Part shown: positions 27,487 to 39,670 of the stretch, in pieces | How positions within the stretch are numbered: the stretch's first letter is position 1 | How the letters are laid out: each line of letters begins with the position of its first letter | Origin: Styela clava | Taxonomy: Eukaryota; Chordata; Ascidiacea; Stolidobranchia; Styelidae | Assembly (NCBI RefSeq): GCF_964204865.1 | Contig: NC_135251.1 | Span: 6,572,001-6,636,000, forward strand | Reading direction: 5' to 3' | Length of the DNA stretch: 64,000 nt | Translations under genes and position numbers: made by a program | The notes under the pieces: model-generated | What the model was told of the DNA's origin: nothing | Database searches by the model: none | What the model saw: only the letters and a program-made list of their open reading frames with translations

Positions 27487-28492
27487 CAGTGGTTCTCAAC
27501 CTTCGAACCTGGCGGACCGGTAAAATTAAACAATATGTACTCGCTGACCGGCAAAAAATAAAGTGAGCGGGGCAGAAAATAATACCATATATTTGCGTAA
27601 TGTAGCCAACCACTACGCTTTTGGAAAAAAAAAGGCACTTAAAAATATTTAACATGAGGAAAAACTATCAAGTAATGTGCCGGCCAAAAATTAAAATTTG
27701 TGGAACATAAAATAATAACATATATTCGCGTAATAAAATGCAGTGCTGGGAACCCATTATGACAGACATCAAAAAAGGTTTTGCGACACGAAGCTCTACA
27801 GCGGCTCACAATCGAATTATTTTCTTCGTTTGATTAGCGATGGGTATTCGTTATCAAGAGAGCTCAAGAATGAATTGTGATTATTTTATAAATCTGGACT
27901 GTAAAGTAGAGGTTTCATCGGGTTCATCATGTCAATCCCTCTACATTTGATCGACGCCCCAAACAAAATGAATTTATATTGCAATGATAACATCGTTGCT
28001 AACTTGGCACCAGGCTCAAAATCCTGCTGTGCATCACCTAGAAAAGATATCAGCGGTCCATGCTTTTGTTGCGTGTCGCATGTCCACCTGCAGGTTCGTA
28101 ACAAGCTCATATCTCGCTGGGTGTCAAGGTGGAACTCTGGAATATTACACTGTTCTTTACAATATTCTGGTTTAAACAAATAAATATTCATAACCTTTTA
28201 TTTGGATGGTTATACCAAGAAAAGCATGCAGAACGGAAAAAGCAAGCATGCGGATTTTCAGGTTTCTGAATTTTGCGAGATTTGGCGGAGCGCTCTCGCG
28301 ATGAATCGGAACCGAAAAAAAACGAAAAGTGTGATTACTCGGCGCCAAGACGTCGCCGGGCCGCTGATACCGCACTTATCAAACAGCAATAGAGAAATTG
28401 CGTAATAAACAACGTAAGTCTTCGGTAAGATGATTAAAACAACAAACTAAAAAACAAAAATTTTTCCGCGGACCGGCGGTTGGGAACCACTG
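27487..28492. mobile_element. hAT-type non-autonomous element with preserved empty site
   Basis: The 1006-base element has terminal repeats CAGTGGTTCTCAACC and GGTTGGGAACCACTG. It is flanked by atttaacg (27479-27486) and atctaacg (28493-28500). The paralogous intron at about 23046-23054 reads TTATCTAACGATATGTGAG without any insertion, so it is the empty site. The element therefore inserted after the receptor module was duplicated. No transposase is encoded. Confidence 0.92.
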
Positions 28493-28516
28493 ATCTAACG
28501 ATATGTGAGGACATAC

Positions 28517-28830
28517 TTATTGGACACGTTTAGTGGCCATAACGATCGTTTCAAAATTTTGTTGTTATTGTTATTTGTCTCAGTCTCCATTTTTAAAAAG
28601 TCGCCTTTCTCTTCGAATACTGGACCAATTGCTTTGATATTTTCAGTGGTTAAAGATAAAATTTTTCTCCAGAAGGCTATTACTTTTTTTTTTCTTGCTA
28701 TGACGTCATCAAAATTATTGCCACTGGGTGGCGCTACGTGTCCATATATTTGAGCATAGCTCTCTTGTTGTTTATTCATTTGTTATTTCTAGTTTGGCAT
28801 TGCTAACCAATTTTAACACCCTGGTCTAGT
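28517..28830. repeat. Dispersed repeat family R1, copy 1
   Basis: The sequence GGACACGTTTAGTGGCCATA, then CTGGACCAATTGCTTTGA and TCTCCAGAAGGCTATTAC is shared with 54570-54790 and, more diverged, with about 39280-39660. No coding frame or terminal repeat was identified; it also carries a TGACGTCATCA motif and ends near GTGTCCATATATTTGAG. Confidence 0.6.
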
Positions 28831-29077
28831 TGATGGATTTGAAATTTGAACCCGAGATATGTAATCTTTGGTGCTAAAACAGTCTAATGCTTTATCCAAC
28901 ATAGGTGTTATTCCTCTCCACTATTTTTGGAGTCTCAACACTATTTTTGGAATCTCAACAGAAGAACGCCGAGAACGACTTGAACAGTTCTTTCTATCTG
29001 ATGTCATGAAATAAGCTTTTATTACTTTTATTTTTATCAATTTTACATATGAATATTTAATAAAGGATTTGTTTTCT

Positions 29078-29105
29078 TATATATATATATATATATATAT
29101 ATATA
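29078..29105. repeat. (TA)n microsatellite
   Basis: An uninterrupted run of TA dinucleotides lies in the intron before the C2-type Ig exon. Confidence 0.9.
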
Positions 29106-29332
29106 CAACCCGAACTTAGTCGCAAGCGATGACGTAAATAGGAATCAAAACGTACCTCGGAACTCAGCCAGCCTGCCTGGCCGGCGTGTTTTTTCACAAA
29201 CCGCAATGGCAATGAAGACAAAATACGAATAATTGACTACCAAGCGATACATTTTTTAAACCTATCATTCAGTGGTACCATGACATTTGAACGTATATGT
29301 TTACTATTCCTATACTATTTACTATTTTACAG

Positions 29333-29645
29333 TTCCGGTGAACATAACAGAATTGTATCCAGTCGAAATTTCCACTCCGGTCACGACTGGTCCGAGTTAT
29401 GTGACCTGTGAGGCAACAGGTTCGCCTCCTGCAAAGTCAAAATGGTTCAGAGATGAAATGGAAGTTTCAATAAACAAAAATAGTACAATATATCAGAGGA
29501 AGAGTGTTGGGAAATCGTTACTTTTCATTGAAAACGCGGTTCTTTCTGACGGCGGTTCCTACACGTGTCGTGGGGTTAATTTTATCGGTGATGCGGCGCA
29601 GAAAAGCGAAATGAAGCGAAATAGAACAAAGTATCACGTTATCAG
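29333..29645 (+). CDS. C2-type Ig domain exon
   Basis: The exon encodes a classic Ig domain: YVTCEATGSPPAKSKWFRDE (B strand Cys and C strand Trp), LLFIENAVLSDGGSYTCRG (D-x-G-x-Y-x-C) and NFIGDAAQKS as G strand. The best donor is ATCAG|GTAAAC at 29645 (phase 2), but the next exon needs phase 1. A cryptic donor after 29587 (ATCG|GTGATG) would restore the phase at the cost of the G strand. The junction is unresolved. Confidence 0.75.
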
Positions 29646-29875
29646 GTAAACCAGTTAGCAAATATCTTTGATCAATTATTGCGGGCGGATATTAACTGTA
29701 AATAGACATGTTTCGAGACATCACGATGTGCACAAATACAAAAACTTAAAATATGGAGAAAAAAAAAACATTTATATGCGTGTAGTGGCGCGTGTAGCCC
29801 AAATATTGCTAGAAATTGAATTATTCGGTCCACAGATAAATATTCTTCATTCAACTTTTCTGTATAAATTTTTAG

Positions 29876-31658
29876 TCTATGGATCACCAGAAATTACAAA
29901 GAACAAAGTACATGAATGCAGTATTGATGGGAAAATAACAATTGATTGGAAACCTAATAACCAGACTGTCGGTATATTGCACAGGTAAATAGCAATGGTT
30001 AGCAAATAGCATAACGGACATCATATTTCCGGGTTGGCATCGCTTTCTAATTCTATTACAACCCGGGCTAGTTAGGTAGTTGAGCATGGTATGAATCAAT
30101 GAAATCATTGTTAATGAATGATATTTGGCACCACAAAGTCAACGGTTTGAGCAAACTCCAAAACCGCTTAAAATCGTCTAGGTCGGATAAAGCCATTTTA
30201 TCCGAAGCAAATATCAATGGCCATGAACGCCATGGGAAACCATTGTTTACACTTTGGTCATGAAGATTGATTCGAGTTTAAATAAGCAGACTAATCAATT
30301 CTATAATTTTTTCCAGAATCGAAGCCGTCAGTAACAATAACATATCCAGTAACTATTCCCAGATAACTAAGGCTAACGCACAAGAATCCACAGAAATACC
30401 AGGACTTACTCCGTATACTAACTATACTATTCAGGTATTCAGAATAGATCGCCTTGTTTAATTTGAATGAACCTCAATTTACATGTGTATGCAAGACTAG
30501 CGAATATTCAACTCATCCATGTACGGAAGGGTATGATAAAAATTGCGGTTCCGCAGGAGCTACTGTGTTTTGAAAAGAGCAATTTTGATTCCATTATAGA
30601 GGGAGTATATCAAATTTATTACACTCTGTGTTAGACATAACGTTGGAATCATGCGATACACTTTGCTTTGCATCATACACAACGCTAAAAACGTTCTGTT
30701 TAAATATGCTAATCTTTGGTCCGTCGTACATTAACGTATATTTCTTCCGCATAGCGACAGCATATTAAATCTATTACACTTTGAGTGTGGCATTGAGTTT
30801 GAAAACTTGATTTTGCTCTACTCCAACGCCACCGCCTACAGATAAGCTTCCGTCTGATAAACTAACCTCGGGCCCGCCATTCGGTAACATAGGGTATTCA
30901 ATTAAAATAAGCACACAAAAAACAATTTGACTTTTTCAGATTACTGTTTGTCCAGATGAATGCATTGCTAAACTACATGCTACATCTACGGTAGAAACAG
31001 GAGGTGGCTTGCCAGATCCAGTTACTGACGCCAGAGTTATTCAAGATAATACAAATACAAAATATTGTACGGTAATATGGTCATGGAGCGATCGAACACC
31101 GAGAAGCAATGCGATATTCCAGGTATTTCCACTTTCACGAACAAATTACAGAATTGGAACAAAACCGAGTTAAACTCATTCCATCAAGATCAGCTTCATA
31201 TCAAAATGTTTAGATATTTTAACTACCTGAATAATATAGCAAACATGGAATTTACCTCTTTTTTTCTTATGTGTTAAATTAATTTGAAAAAGTAAAATTG
31301 TAAAGTCGAGGTGGTGCAAACATTCTAAATGACGAAATTATTTCATCTGTGACAATGTATATTCCCTTTCAATATACATATCTTAAGTGATAAAGAGGTT
31401 CCTAAAATCTTATCGCAAGTAATGAACAAAGCATAAAAATTCAGGCTCCTGCTATTTTCAAGTTTACAAATACATTTATGATTTATATTGTAGATCACTA
31501 CTGTATCAACTCTCGTTAAACTCTCTGCAAACATAGAGCAACAAACATACAGTAACGAGCAATCATATGCTGGTGGAACGCTGGAATATTTCCAAGTTCA
31601 AATTGAAACAAAGCCAAACCGAAACTACAGCTTCTACATCAAAACAAAAATTATGCAT
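29876..31658 (+). CDS. Fibronectin III-like exons
   Basis: Exons 29876-29984, 30317-30434, 30940-31122 and 31494-31658 are mutually in phase. They read as FN3 repeats: KITIDWKPNNQ... with IPGLTPYTNYTIQITVCPDE, then KYCTVIWSWSDRTPRSNAIF and NRNYSFYIKTKI. The first needs a phase 1 entry. After 31658 (CAT|GTGAGT, phase 0) the next exon needs phase 1; a cryptic GT four bases on would give it. Whether this is real splicing or decay cannot be told from sequence alone. Confidence 0.7.
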
Positions 31659-32307
31659 GTGAGTCCAGCAACACGTCGAAAGCCGATGGACAATGTGTTA
31701 CTGATGTGGCGGGTAATAATTACATCCATGGTTGAAATAAAGTTATAATACAGGCAGTTTTTGTTGAATAAAACATATTATTCGGAAATTAAACGACTAG
31801 CATTTGTTCTTTATCAGTTTCAAAAAACAGCCCGTTTTAAAACGAGGGATAGTTTTAAATTAATTTGTTTTCTGTATTCTTTATTGAAATACCTCTTGCA
31901 TCGCCGTGAAACTACGCCAAAATTCGAGCCGCGTTTATATCTGTATCCAAAGCGGTCAAAAATCTGAGAATCTTTCCAATGAAACCAAACTTCACCAAAA
32001 TATGATATTTAATAACAAGCTTCTGTTAATTCGTATATAAGACTAATCATTTAGTTGAATATGCCATGAATGTGATGAAAGGTTTTAGGATACATTTTAA
32101 AAATGACAAAGATTTTAAACTTAACTAAATAAATTTCGAATATGATATCACAATTTGGACATCAACTTCATAGAATCTTTATATTTGTTTTCTTGAGATG
32201 TTTTTCAAAATGTCTCCAAAGAAGTCTTAGTAATAAAGCTTTGTTCACGTATAACATCAAACCTGAGCTCTTATCTTGCTAATAATATTTATATATATTT
32301 TTCGCAG

Positions 32308-33901
32308 CACCAGAAACAGTACCCGCACCGAGTACATTATCTTCTACCGGGAAATTGCAAACCCAACCTATAAAAGTCACGGTACCTGATGAGTCAAATG
32401 GTCCTATAAGGTAAGACAAAAATAAATTGACCTATTCAATAATTTGACCAAGTGATGTATTACCAGCGATTACTTATCTGCAACTAGTATGAGGAAAGGC
32501 TTTATTTGCCCACTAAAAATTTAAATCATTCATTAATGTTCGAATCAAATTGACCAAGTTATCTAGTATCGACGTTGATATGCCGGTTATTTGGTCGATG
32601 GAAGTAGGTAAGTAGCTCTTCATCTTACGCACAGGATGAATCCCGGTTAGCTTAGCTAAATAAAATAGATCCGGGTTTTATAAAAATATAGTTTATTCCG
32701 TGAGTGATTACATGAAAGTTTGAATGGAGGGAATACTGTATCTGCCATATAAGTATTTAAAGTTGAACAAACCATTAATGTTAGCAGCAAAAAACAGTCA
32801 AGTTATTTCTTCACAAATTACATTTTAATTCCAGCTGTATCTTCGTGCTCGTGAAATCCGGAAGTAAATTGACGAACAACGCAATCACAATAGACCATAT
32901 TGACAAAGCCTCTGAGGCTGCAAGAAATCAATCCGAGAGTGATGAAGATTATCTGGCTATTGCAATACAAAGGTAAGCGCAAGGTAAAATATGGTTAACA
33001 AGGAAAGTTCACAATAATTGATTGGGAAACTTCAACGATTTATCTGAATATTTAGTCACAAACCAGCAGTTTTAGTAGTTCACACTATCAATCATCTATC
33101 TTCCAGGCAATCTTTGGAACAATTTTCAGCCTGATGGCGGGTGATATATATAGCATAACGGAAGTAATTGGAACAAACAGCTTGTTGGACGAACACCAAT
33201 ACCTTCTGTTACACCAGCTCAAAATTTGATCTATAGGTTTAACCTTATCATCAAATCTCATCATTTTGTGCCAGCAGCAATTGCTTTTGTTTTTACAAAA
33301 TTTTTGAATGTTTTGTTTTGAAATTTTATGCAATGCTATGAAATACAATGTAATTCTTATTCTAGAAACCATTTAAAGGAAATAAATGAAACATTTATAT
33401 TTCAGACCTAAAATCTTCGGTTCTTTAATACATGTATCCCTCGGCGATGACACATCTAGTACATGCGATATCTCATCGTCTTCTGCTTTTAGTAGAAGAA
33501 AACGTGCAGTAACACAAACAATATCAGGAAGAAATTTAAAACTAGAGATCGGTATAACTTACAGGTATCTCATTCTATATATATTCGGCACAGATTTTCA
33601 ACATGGGTTAGTTCGGCAATGCTGTAGAAAATGATATGAATGTTTATTCAAATACTTTCCTGTACCGGTACTTCAACTCCATATCACTTTTTTGAATCAT
33701 AGCAATTTACGGATCATTATTTCCATTTCCTAGCTGAAATGTTGGACAACTGGGAAAGGTCTATAATATAATTTTATTTTAATTTTTTTTTATAAACAAA
33801 GACTAATTTTTTATTCAGTTACTATGCAGTATCTTCTGCGTCTGGGAAAATATTTCTTCAACGAAGTATTTCAACTTCATTTTATCATGAATATAATAAA
33901 G
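32308..33901 (+). pseudogene. Membrane-proximal FN3-like region with furin site
   Basis: Exons are 32308-32410, 32835-32972, 33107-33236, 33406-33564 and 33819-33901. They follow the usual layout of receptor phosphatases: GPISCIFVLV opens the region, and SRRKRAVTQ in 33406-33564 is a furin-type R-x-K-R site as in receptors processed into two subunits. Exon 33107-33236 fits downstream only in the frame that reads QPDGG-stop-YI-stop-HNGSNWNKQL (TGA about 33141-33143 and TAG about 33150-33152), and that frame clashes with the upstream exon. It is the clearest evidence for loss of function. Confidence 0.75.
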
Positions 33902-34522
33902 GTATGTATTTCTGGGACGATTTATCACAGGCATTAATACCTGAAGATTACCAACATTTATTGTTTTTGCAAATTGCATACTACTTTGCCTTAAAAGTTA
34001 GATAATGGCTTAATGTAAGATTTTAAATTTCTAGTTTTTGGCATGGATACATGCCTATCTACTTTCAACAAAGCTTATACTAAAGGAGATGAAATGATTT
34101 GAATTTAATATGATTAGCAATTTCCTGCCTATCTTTATGGTTTCTTTTGATATATAGCAATGCTAATAAAGCTTCATTTTGCTGTTGTTGGTGATTCAAA
34201 TATTCACTCTTCTTTCAAACTACTTAACCAATCACTTCCAGAATTATTACACGTAGAACTTCAAGCGTCCACCAGGGCGCAAAAATTTGGTGTTTTTTTT
34301 TTTATCTTCACGCAGACCATCGATTTACACCATGTATGATTGACAATGATAATGCTTGAAAAATAGCTCCTCCATTTTATAGTTATCGGGAAGCGAAGAA
34401 AGAATTAGGCCATAATATGAGAATGTGTTATTGTCATAGTGTGTAATTTCACGTATTCTAAGGTACGATTAACGCAATTTCCGCTCCAACAAAAAATACC
34501 TTTACATGCTACGTTTTCTTAG

Positions 34523-34828
34523 ATCCTAGTTTGTGGTGGATTGCTGGTCTTATCGGTGGTTTGGGTGACTTGGTATCTGTGGTTCTGGTGGTTATCTACA
34601 TGAAGAAAATGTAAGTCTCTTAGGCTACAAAAATATTTTTTCATTTTTCCACTGCACCATTTTTCTGAATGTGCAATAAATAAAGGATGTTTGTGTCTAC
34701 ATTGAGTTTTCACGCCGTTTAGTCATTATAATCCCATAACAAATGTATGTTCTATCTAAGCAGGCGACGGACTAGAAAATCGACTGATCAAGACGACCAA
34801 ACATTACAAATTGAAATGACAGATAAAG
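34523..34828 (+). CDS. Transmembrane and juxtamembrane exons
   Basis: Exon 34523-34610 encodes a hydrophobic segment (WWIAGLIGGLGDLVSVVLVV) followed by YMKK, a single-pass helix with a cytoplasmic basic stop-transfer. Exon 34764-34828 continues with RRTRKSTDQDD and an acidic/polar juxtamembrane stretch. Both are in phase with the flanking exons. Confidence 0.85.
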
Positions 34829-36306
34829 GTGAATAAGCACAGTATTTTTAGAAGTACAAGTGTGTTTCTTTAAAGTCTGATGCAAACTTTAAAATGTATT
34901 GCAGTGTTTCTAGTTTTCACATTGCACCTATACTTGTATTCATAAGTTCTTACTTCTAATCATACCAGAGACATTACACTATTTTTTTTTGCATGCTGGG
35001 TAGGGCTCATGTTACAATTATATGATTCGCGTTTTTGACTAATATGTCCGTGAATTACTGACTGTTTTTCTGAACCTTGAACGTAGTGTAGGAAACTTCT
35101 TTAATAAACATTAGATTTTCACCTATCAATTTACCTCATCGGATATGAATAACATGTATGATAAGCGTGAGTTCCGGGGAAGTTGAAGCAAATTACATTA
35201 ATACTAATAGAAACAAGGCATAAAATAGTTTGTAGACGAAAAAGTTTATCACAAATAGTTCAGTAGATTAGATATTGGCAGATAACGTGAATGGATATAA
35301 AATATTATTAGGTTTTTTGGATATACCTGTGATTTAAAATCCAAGTTCAATTCAATCTTACTTAACTAATGTGAAAATTACTGACCTGCAAAAGTCCCGA
35401 TCGCGCCCACGAGACATCTCATATTGACATGATAGCATCCTAATTTTCAGCTACAGTCAATTCCCACTTTCGTACTTATTTTGTTGAGAGGGACGAATCG
35501 AAAACCTTAATTGCATTGGAAGAATTACTTTCAAAATTTGAGCAAAAAAATGCGAATGGCGGAGAAAAATTTCTAGAGGAATTCAAGGTAATATATAGTA
35601 TGCTCACTTTGGGTAACCTTATAAGCAATGATTCATACGAGTTCGCTACTTCAAAAAAGAGCACTTCAAAGTAACCAAGCTGTAAAACGTAACTTCAATG
35701 GTTCTTTTCGTGTACTGTTCTGTTCCTGTAATATACAAAAACTCGATATGTCAATTGAAATTAGAATGAGTATTATAGATATAGGTATCAATGCACTCAG
35801 AGCGGTTAAAAAGAAAACGGGTCATACTTTGTGGACAAACAAACTGCGCGATAAATCATATTTATTCATCTATTTTATTTATTTATTTATAAAGAATCTT
35901 GAACAAGAAGCCGTAACGATGTTTTCAAACAGAATGGCGTTGAAAAATGTTATAAAGACTGAGAACAAACACAATAATATTTTACCTTGTGAGTATGGAA
36001 AGTATGGAAAGTGCAAAATTGCTGCAAATGTTTTTATTGTGAATTAAAATAACAGTAATTGTGAGCATAAATACGCGCCAAACTTCTAACTATCTGCTAG
36101 TCTACCGAGTTTTGTCAAAATCAAAAATGCCGCGTGCTTTATAACTAAGAATACAAAATGCTCATTCCTTTTTTCAGTGGACTTGTCCCGGGCTCCTTCA
36201 AATAGAGAAGAAGAAACACATGCCAATGCCTGCTACATTCACGTAAGACAACATTTTTGTCGTGTGATGCTCAAAACAATTTCTTAATAATCTCATGATG
36301 ACATAG

Positions 36307-37160
36307 ACGGGGGTTCTCAACCTTTTTTTTGTCAAGTACCCCCCGAGTCACGAAACAATCAACGCGAACCCCCGGTAATCAGACACCGAACAAACTTCGT
36401 CTTACAGTTCATGAACGCACAGTTGAACCCCATGAGGGCGCTGTCGCTTGTATTATTACTCTGTGATATGTTGTGATTTTGTTTTTCTATAAATTTTGAT
36501 TGATTAAATTTGTATAATTTTTTTTCATTCTTTCTAAAACTTCAGCACACAGGTGTCGCTGACTCGATGACTGTCACAGTCTTTCCCGACACCTTATCTA
36601 TTGCTATGAATCTCTCACTTGTATCAATTCTTATGTGTATGATTACATTTTTTACGATTGTATTGAATTTTTCGTGCTTTAAGTTTTTGTGTTGATTCTT
36701 GCATGATAAAAATAATTCACCTGAATCAGAATCTGTGATATATTGACTAACGATTTGTTGAAACAACAATTTATTGACCAGATGTAACTAAATTAAATTT
36801 TCGTGTTGATATTATTGCCCTTGTCCCCCGCCAAATTGATGAATTCTTAAAATCTCTCTCAGGTTTTAATAGGCACAATCACTTTCTTCAATGCTTGCAG
36901 TACGCTGTCGTATAAGATTTCACAGTTTGGTTGCAAATCCGTGAATTTCACAATGTTGCGTCACAGTCACAACAACGCAACATCAGGAAAAATCTACGTT
37001 TGAATTGGCAACTAGTTTCAATCGACACGCATTTTCCTCTGATAGTAATAAAGGATATTAAAAAACAGCAACACACAAAAACTCGACTTCCGTCTAAGTA
37101 CCCCTGGAAAACTTCTCCTGAACACCTGGGGGTTCGCGAACCCCAGGTTGAGAACCCCTG
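36307..37160. mobile_element. hAT-type non-autonomous element inside PTP domain 1
   Basis: The left end is GGGGGTTCTCAACC and the right end GGTTGAGAACCCCTG, with degenerate flanks tgacatag / agtcatag. It is about 854 bases without a transposase frame. It lies in the interval where the missing exon of PTP domain 1 should be. Confidence 0.75.
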
Positions 37161-37267
37161 AGTCATAGATGGATGTATTATTAACAATTTACTCTTAAAC
37201 GAAATAAAAAATGGTTCAAAGACCCAGCAGAAAACTTCGTAAATCGAAGCGGCATATACACCTCCGA

Positions 37268-37532
37268 ATGCGAATACGATAACCTAATCATTTAGTTGCA
37301 GTTTGACATTTTTTGCTAATTTTTACTTCATGAAGTCATAGAACATTTGTTTTATACCTGGAAAACAATGTACCTTTGACATCGTTTATATTGCTTGCCA
37401 AATCTAACAAAACCGTTTTTTGGTGAACAAAATGCGAATACGATAACCTAATCATTTAGTTGCAGTTTGACATTTTTTGCTGATTTTTACTTCATGAAGT
37501 CATAGAACATTTGTTTTATACCTGGAAAACAA
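37268..37532. repeat. Tandem duplication of ~100 bases in an intron
   Basis: A segment starting AATGCGAATACGATAACC and running through GTTTTATACCTGGAAAAC occurs at 37268-37369 and again at 37431-37532, nearly identical, with a 61-base spacer. It may mark the rearrangement that removed the PTP exon. Confidence 0.8.
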
Positions 37533-37924
37533 ATTTGTTAAGAAAAAGGCCTAGAAACTCCCAAGCAGCTTCGATTCAAATTTCACTTGTTTCACACCTT
37601 TTTGAAAGATCTAGAAATAAATTAGCAATATTTCATTTTATAATTTTGTTAATGTATTCTGAATAAGCAAAATATTGGCCAGACCATGGAAAAGATCTAA
37701 TGTTCGGACATATCAAAGTATCGTGTAACGAGGAGAAATTCTTCGGAGGCTACAAAAAAAGAATTTTCACTATTTCTACTGGAAATGTGGTTTGATTAAT
37801 TAAATACCTATAACATTTTTATATTACAAACTTCCTACTGCACGTTGCTCCCATCTAATACACTGTCTTTAGAACAACCAAATTATATTGAGTTTTGATG
37901 TATAACCCTTATATAACACGATTT

Positions 37925-38033
37925 GGTACTCCTGAAGTATGCACACCAAGATATCGCACAACCTGAACCTAACCGGGTACGCAACCTGAGTTCAGGTTTT
38001 GCGCCATCTTGGTGCGCATACTTAAGGAGGTCC
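37925..38033. mobile_element. hAT-type MITE, family A relative
   Basis: The 109-base element has ends GGTACTCCTGAAGTATGCAC and, on the other strand, GGACCTCCTTAAGTATGCGC, with flanks cacgattt / cacaatat (6 of 8). The GxxxCTCC...AGTATG ends are shared with 38538-38754. Confidence 0.7.
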
Positions 38034-38537
38034 CACAATATATTAGAGATTGTCTGCGATCTACACGGATTTTGATATAAATAATTGAGCCACTATGGAA
38101 GTGAAAACGAGAAAATATATAAAATTAGGTTTAATAGGGATATTGCCTATAAGTACCAATTCTTTCTTCGCCTGAGATGGGCAAAAGAATTGATGTATTT
38201 GTACCACACGTAAAAATAAATATAAAAGTAATTAAATTATAAATTTCGGTATCGCTCAGTTACGCATTCACTCAAACTTGTTTAATCACAGCCTGCCTAT
38301 CAGATTGAACAATATCATTTCCTGAATTGGCCTGATCACGGAGGTCCTGTTACAACTTCTAACTATTATCGATTCTATGAAGCTTGTATGGAAAGTCATG
38401 GGAACGAACATTACCCCATTATTGTGCATTGCAGGTAATATTTTGCAGGCATAGGCAATATATTTTTTCTTCGCTTGTTGGAAAATAATCACAAGCACAC
38501 TTCAGTAGTTGAAAAGCAATGTACGAGATTAAATTTG

Positions 38538-38754
38538 GGCGCTCCAGAAGTATGTGTACCAGCATGGATGTAACTAAGTTTTTCGCCTAATCCACATTAA
38601 GTAAGTTATGTAAACGTACTGAAACCTATGGGCAGGGGGTATATTCACTTGGCTAACACAGACGGTCTCTGAACTCGTAATAGAACTAAAATCAAGAAAA
38701 GAGGAATAAAATCATGGCCTAACCAAACCCTGGTACACATACTACCGGAGTACC
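38538..38754. mobile_element. hAT-type MITE, family A copy 2
   Basis: The 217-base element has ends GGCGCTCCAGAAGTATGTGT and, on the other strand, GGTACTCCGGTAGTATGTGT. It is flanked by an exact 8-bp duplication taaatttg (38530-38537, 38755-38762). It sits in the intron that splits the PTP signature motif. The interior matches 11923-12134 in reverse. Confidence 0.9.
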
Positions 38755-39279
38755 TAAATTTGGCGATCGAGCTCAAAATGCTCGATCCAAAATAACAAAA
38801 TAATCGACACCACCCTTGTAATCCAATCTAAATATTTAATAACTTTAAAAGCTAGTTTCAATTGTGCACGAACGTCTAGCAGAATGACGTTCCCAGACAT
38901 GTTCTGGAGTGATTTTTAGATATACAGAGATACTAAATTTAGTTGTCCCGGGCTTAATGTATTACAAACGATCTCTATTGCTTGTTTTGTGTGACAAGTT
39001 TACAGTAGCAACAATTGTTAACATTTCAAAATTGATGTAACAGTTGGCAATTTTCGTATCTGACTTTTTTAAATGTTAGTTTGAGGGGATTAATGTTTTG
39101 ATCGTCGAGTTGTTTAAATGCACTGAATCAATAGTTGATAAAACTATGCGAGAAAAAGTAAATAATTAAATAATTTTTATTTAGCCAACTATATTGTATA
39201 TTTTAACCACTGAATTTAGAGAATCCGTTCAGTCAAACAGTTTTTTTATTATTAGAAACAAAAGGAATCACTTCTTTTT

Positions 39280-39670
39280 GTTATTATTATTATATTGTTG
39301 TTGTTGAAATTCTTTTCTTGTTTTGGTTGTTATGAAAAATCGCTTTTCTCATAAGTACAGACCAATTGCTTTGAAATTTTTAGTAGTTAAAAATTTTATT
39401 TCCGATAGAAAGCTGTCATTTTTATTTATTTGAAAAAATTCGTTGGACTTTGATGGATTTTTTTTTATTTTGTGCGCTGACGTCATCACAGTTAAACATT
39501 AAACACCTTGTGGTGCTTACGCGTTCACGTTAGCGATCTGGTGGTAAGGCGGTATCAGTAGTCTACAGATATCTGTGACACTTTGCTTTGATTTTTGTGT
39601 CCATATATCTGAGAAACGCTTTTTTTGTTTTGCCGTGATATGTTTTTGTGGTGTGTAAAATCCAAGATCG
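39280..39670. repeat. Dispersed repeat family R1, diverged copy 2
   Basis: It shares the order of motifs with 28517-28830: TTGTTG-rich start, CAGACCAATTGCTTTGAAAT, then TGACGTCATCA and GTGTCCATATATCTGAG. It lies in the intron after 38434. No coding content. Confidence 0.5.

Noticed and set aside
31065-31277. Open frame overlapping a fibronectin-like exon
   Set aside because: It is an alternative frame; exon 30940-31122 is read in the frame that agrees in phase with both neighbours.
35628-36047. 139-codon open frame overlapping PTP domain 1
   Set aside because: Only the part 35895-35988 is homologous to PTPs and is bounded by splice signals; the remainder is intron.
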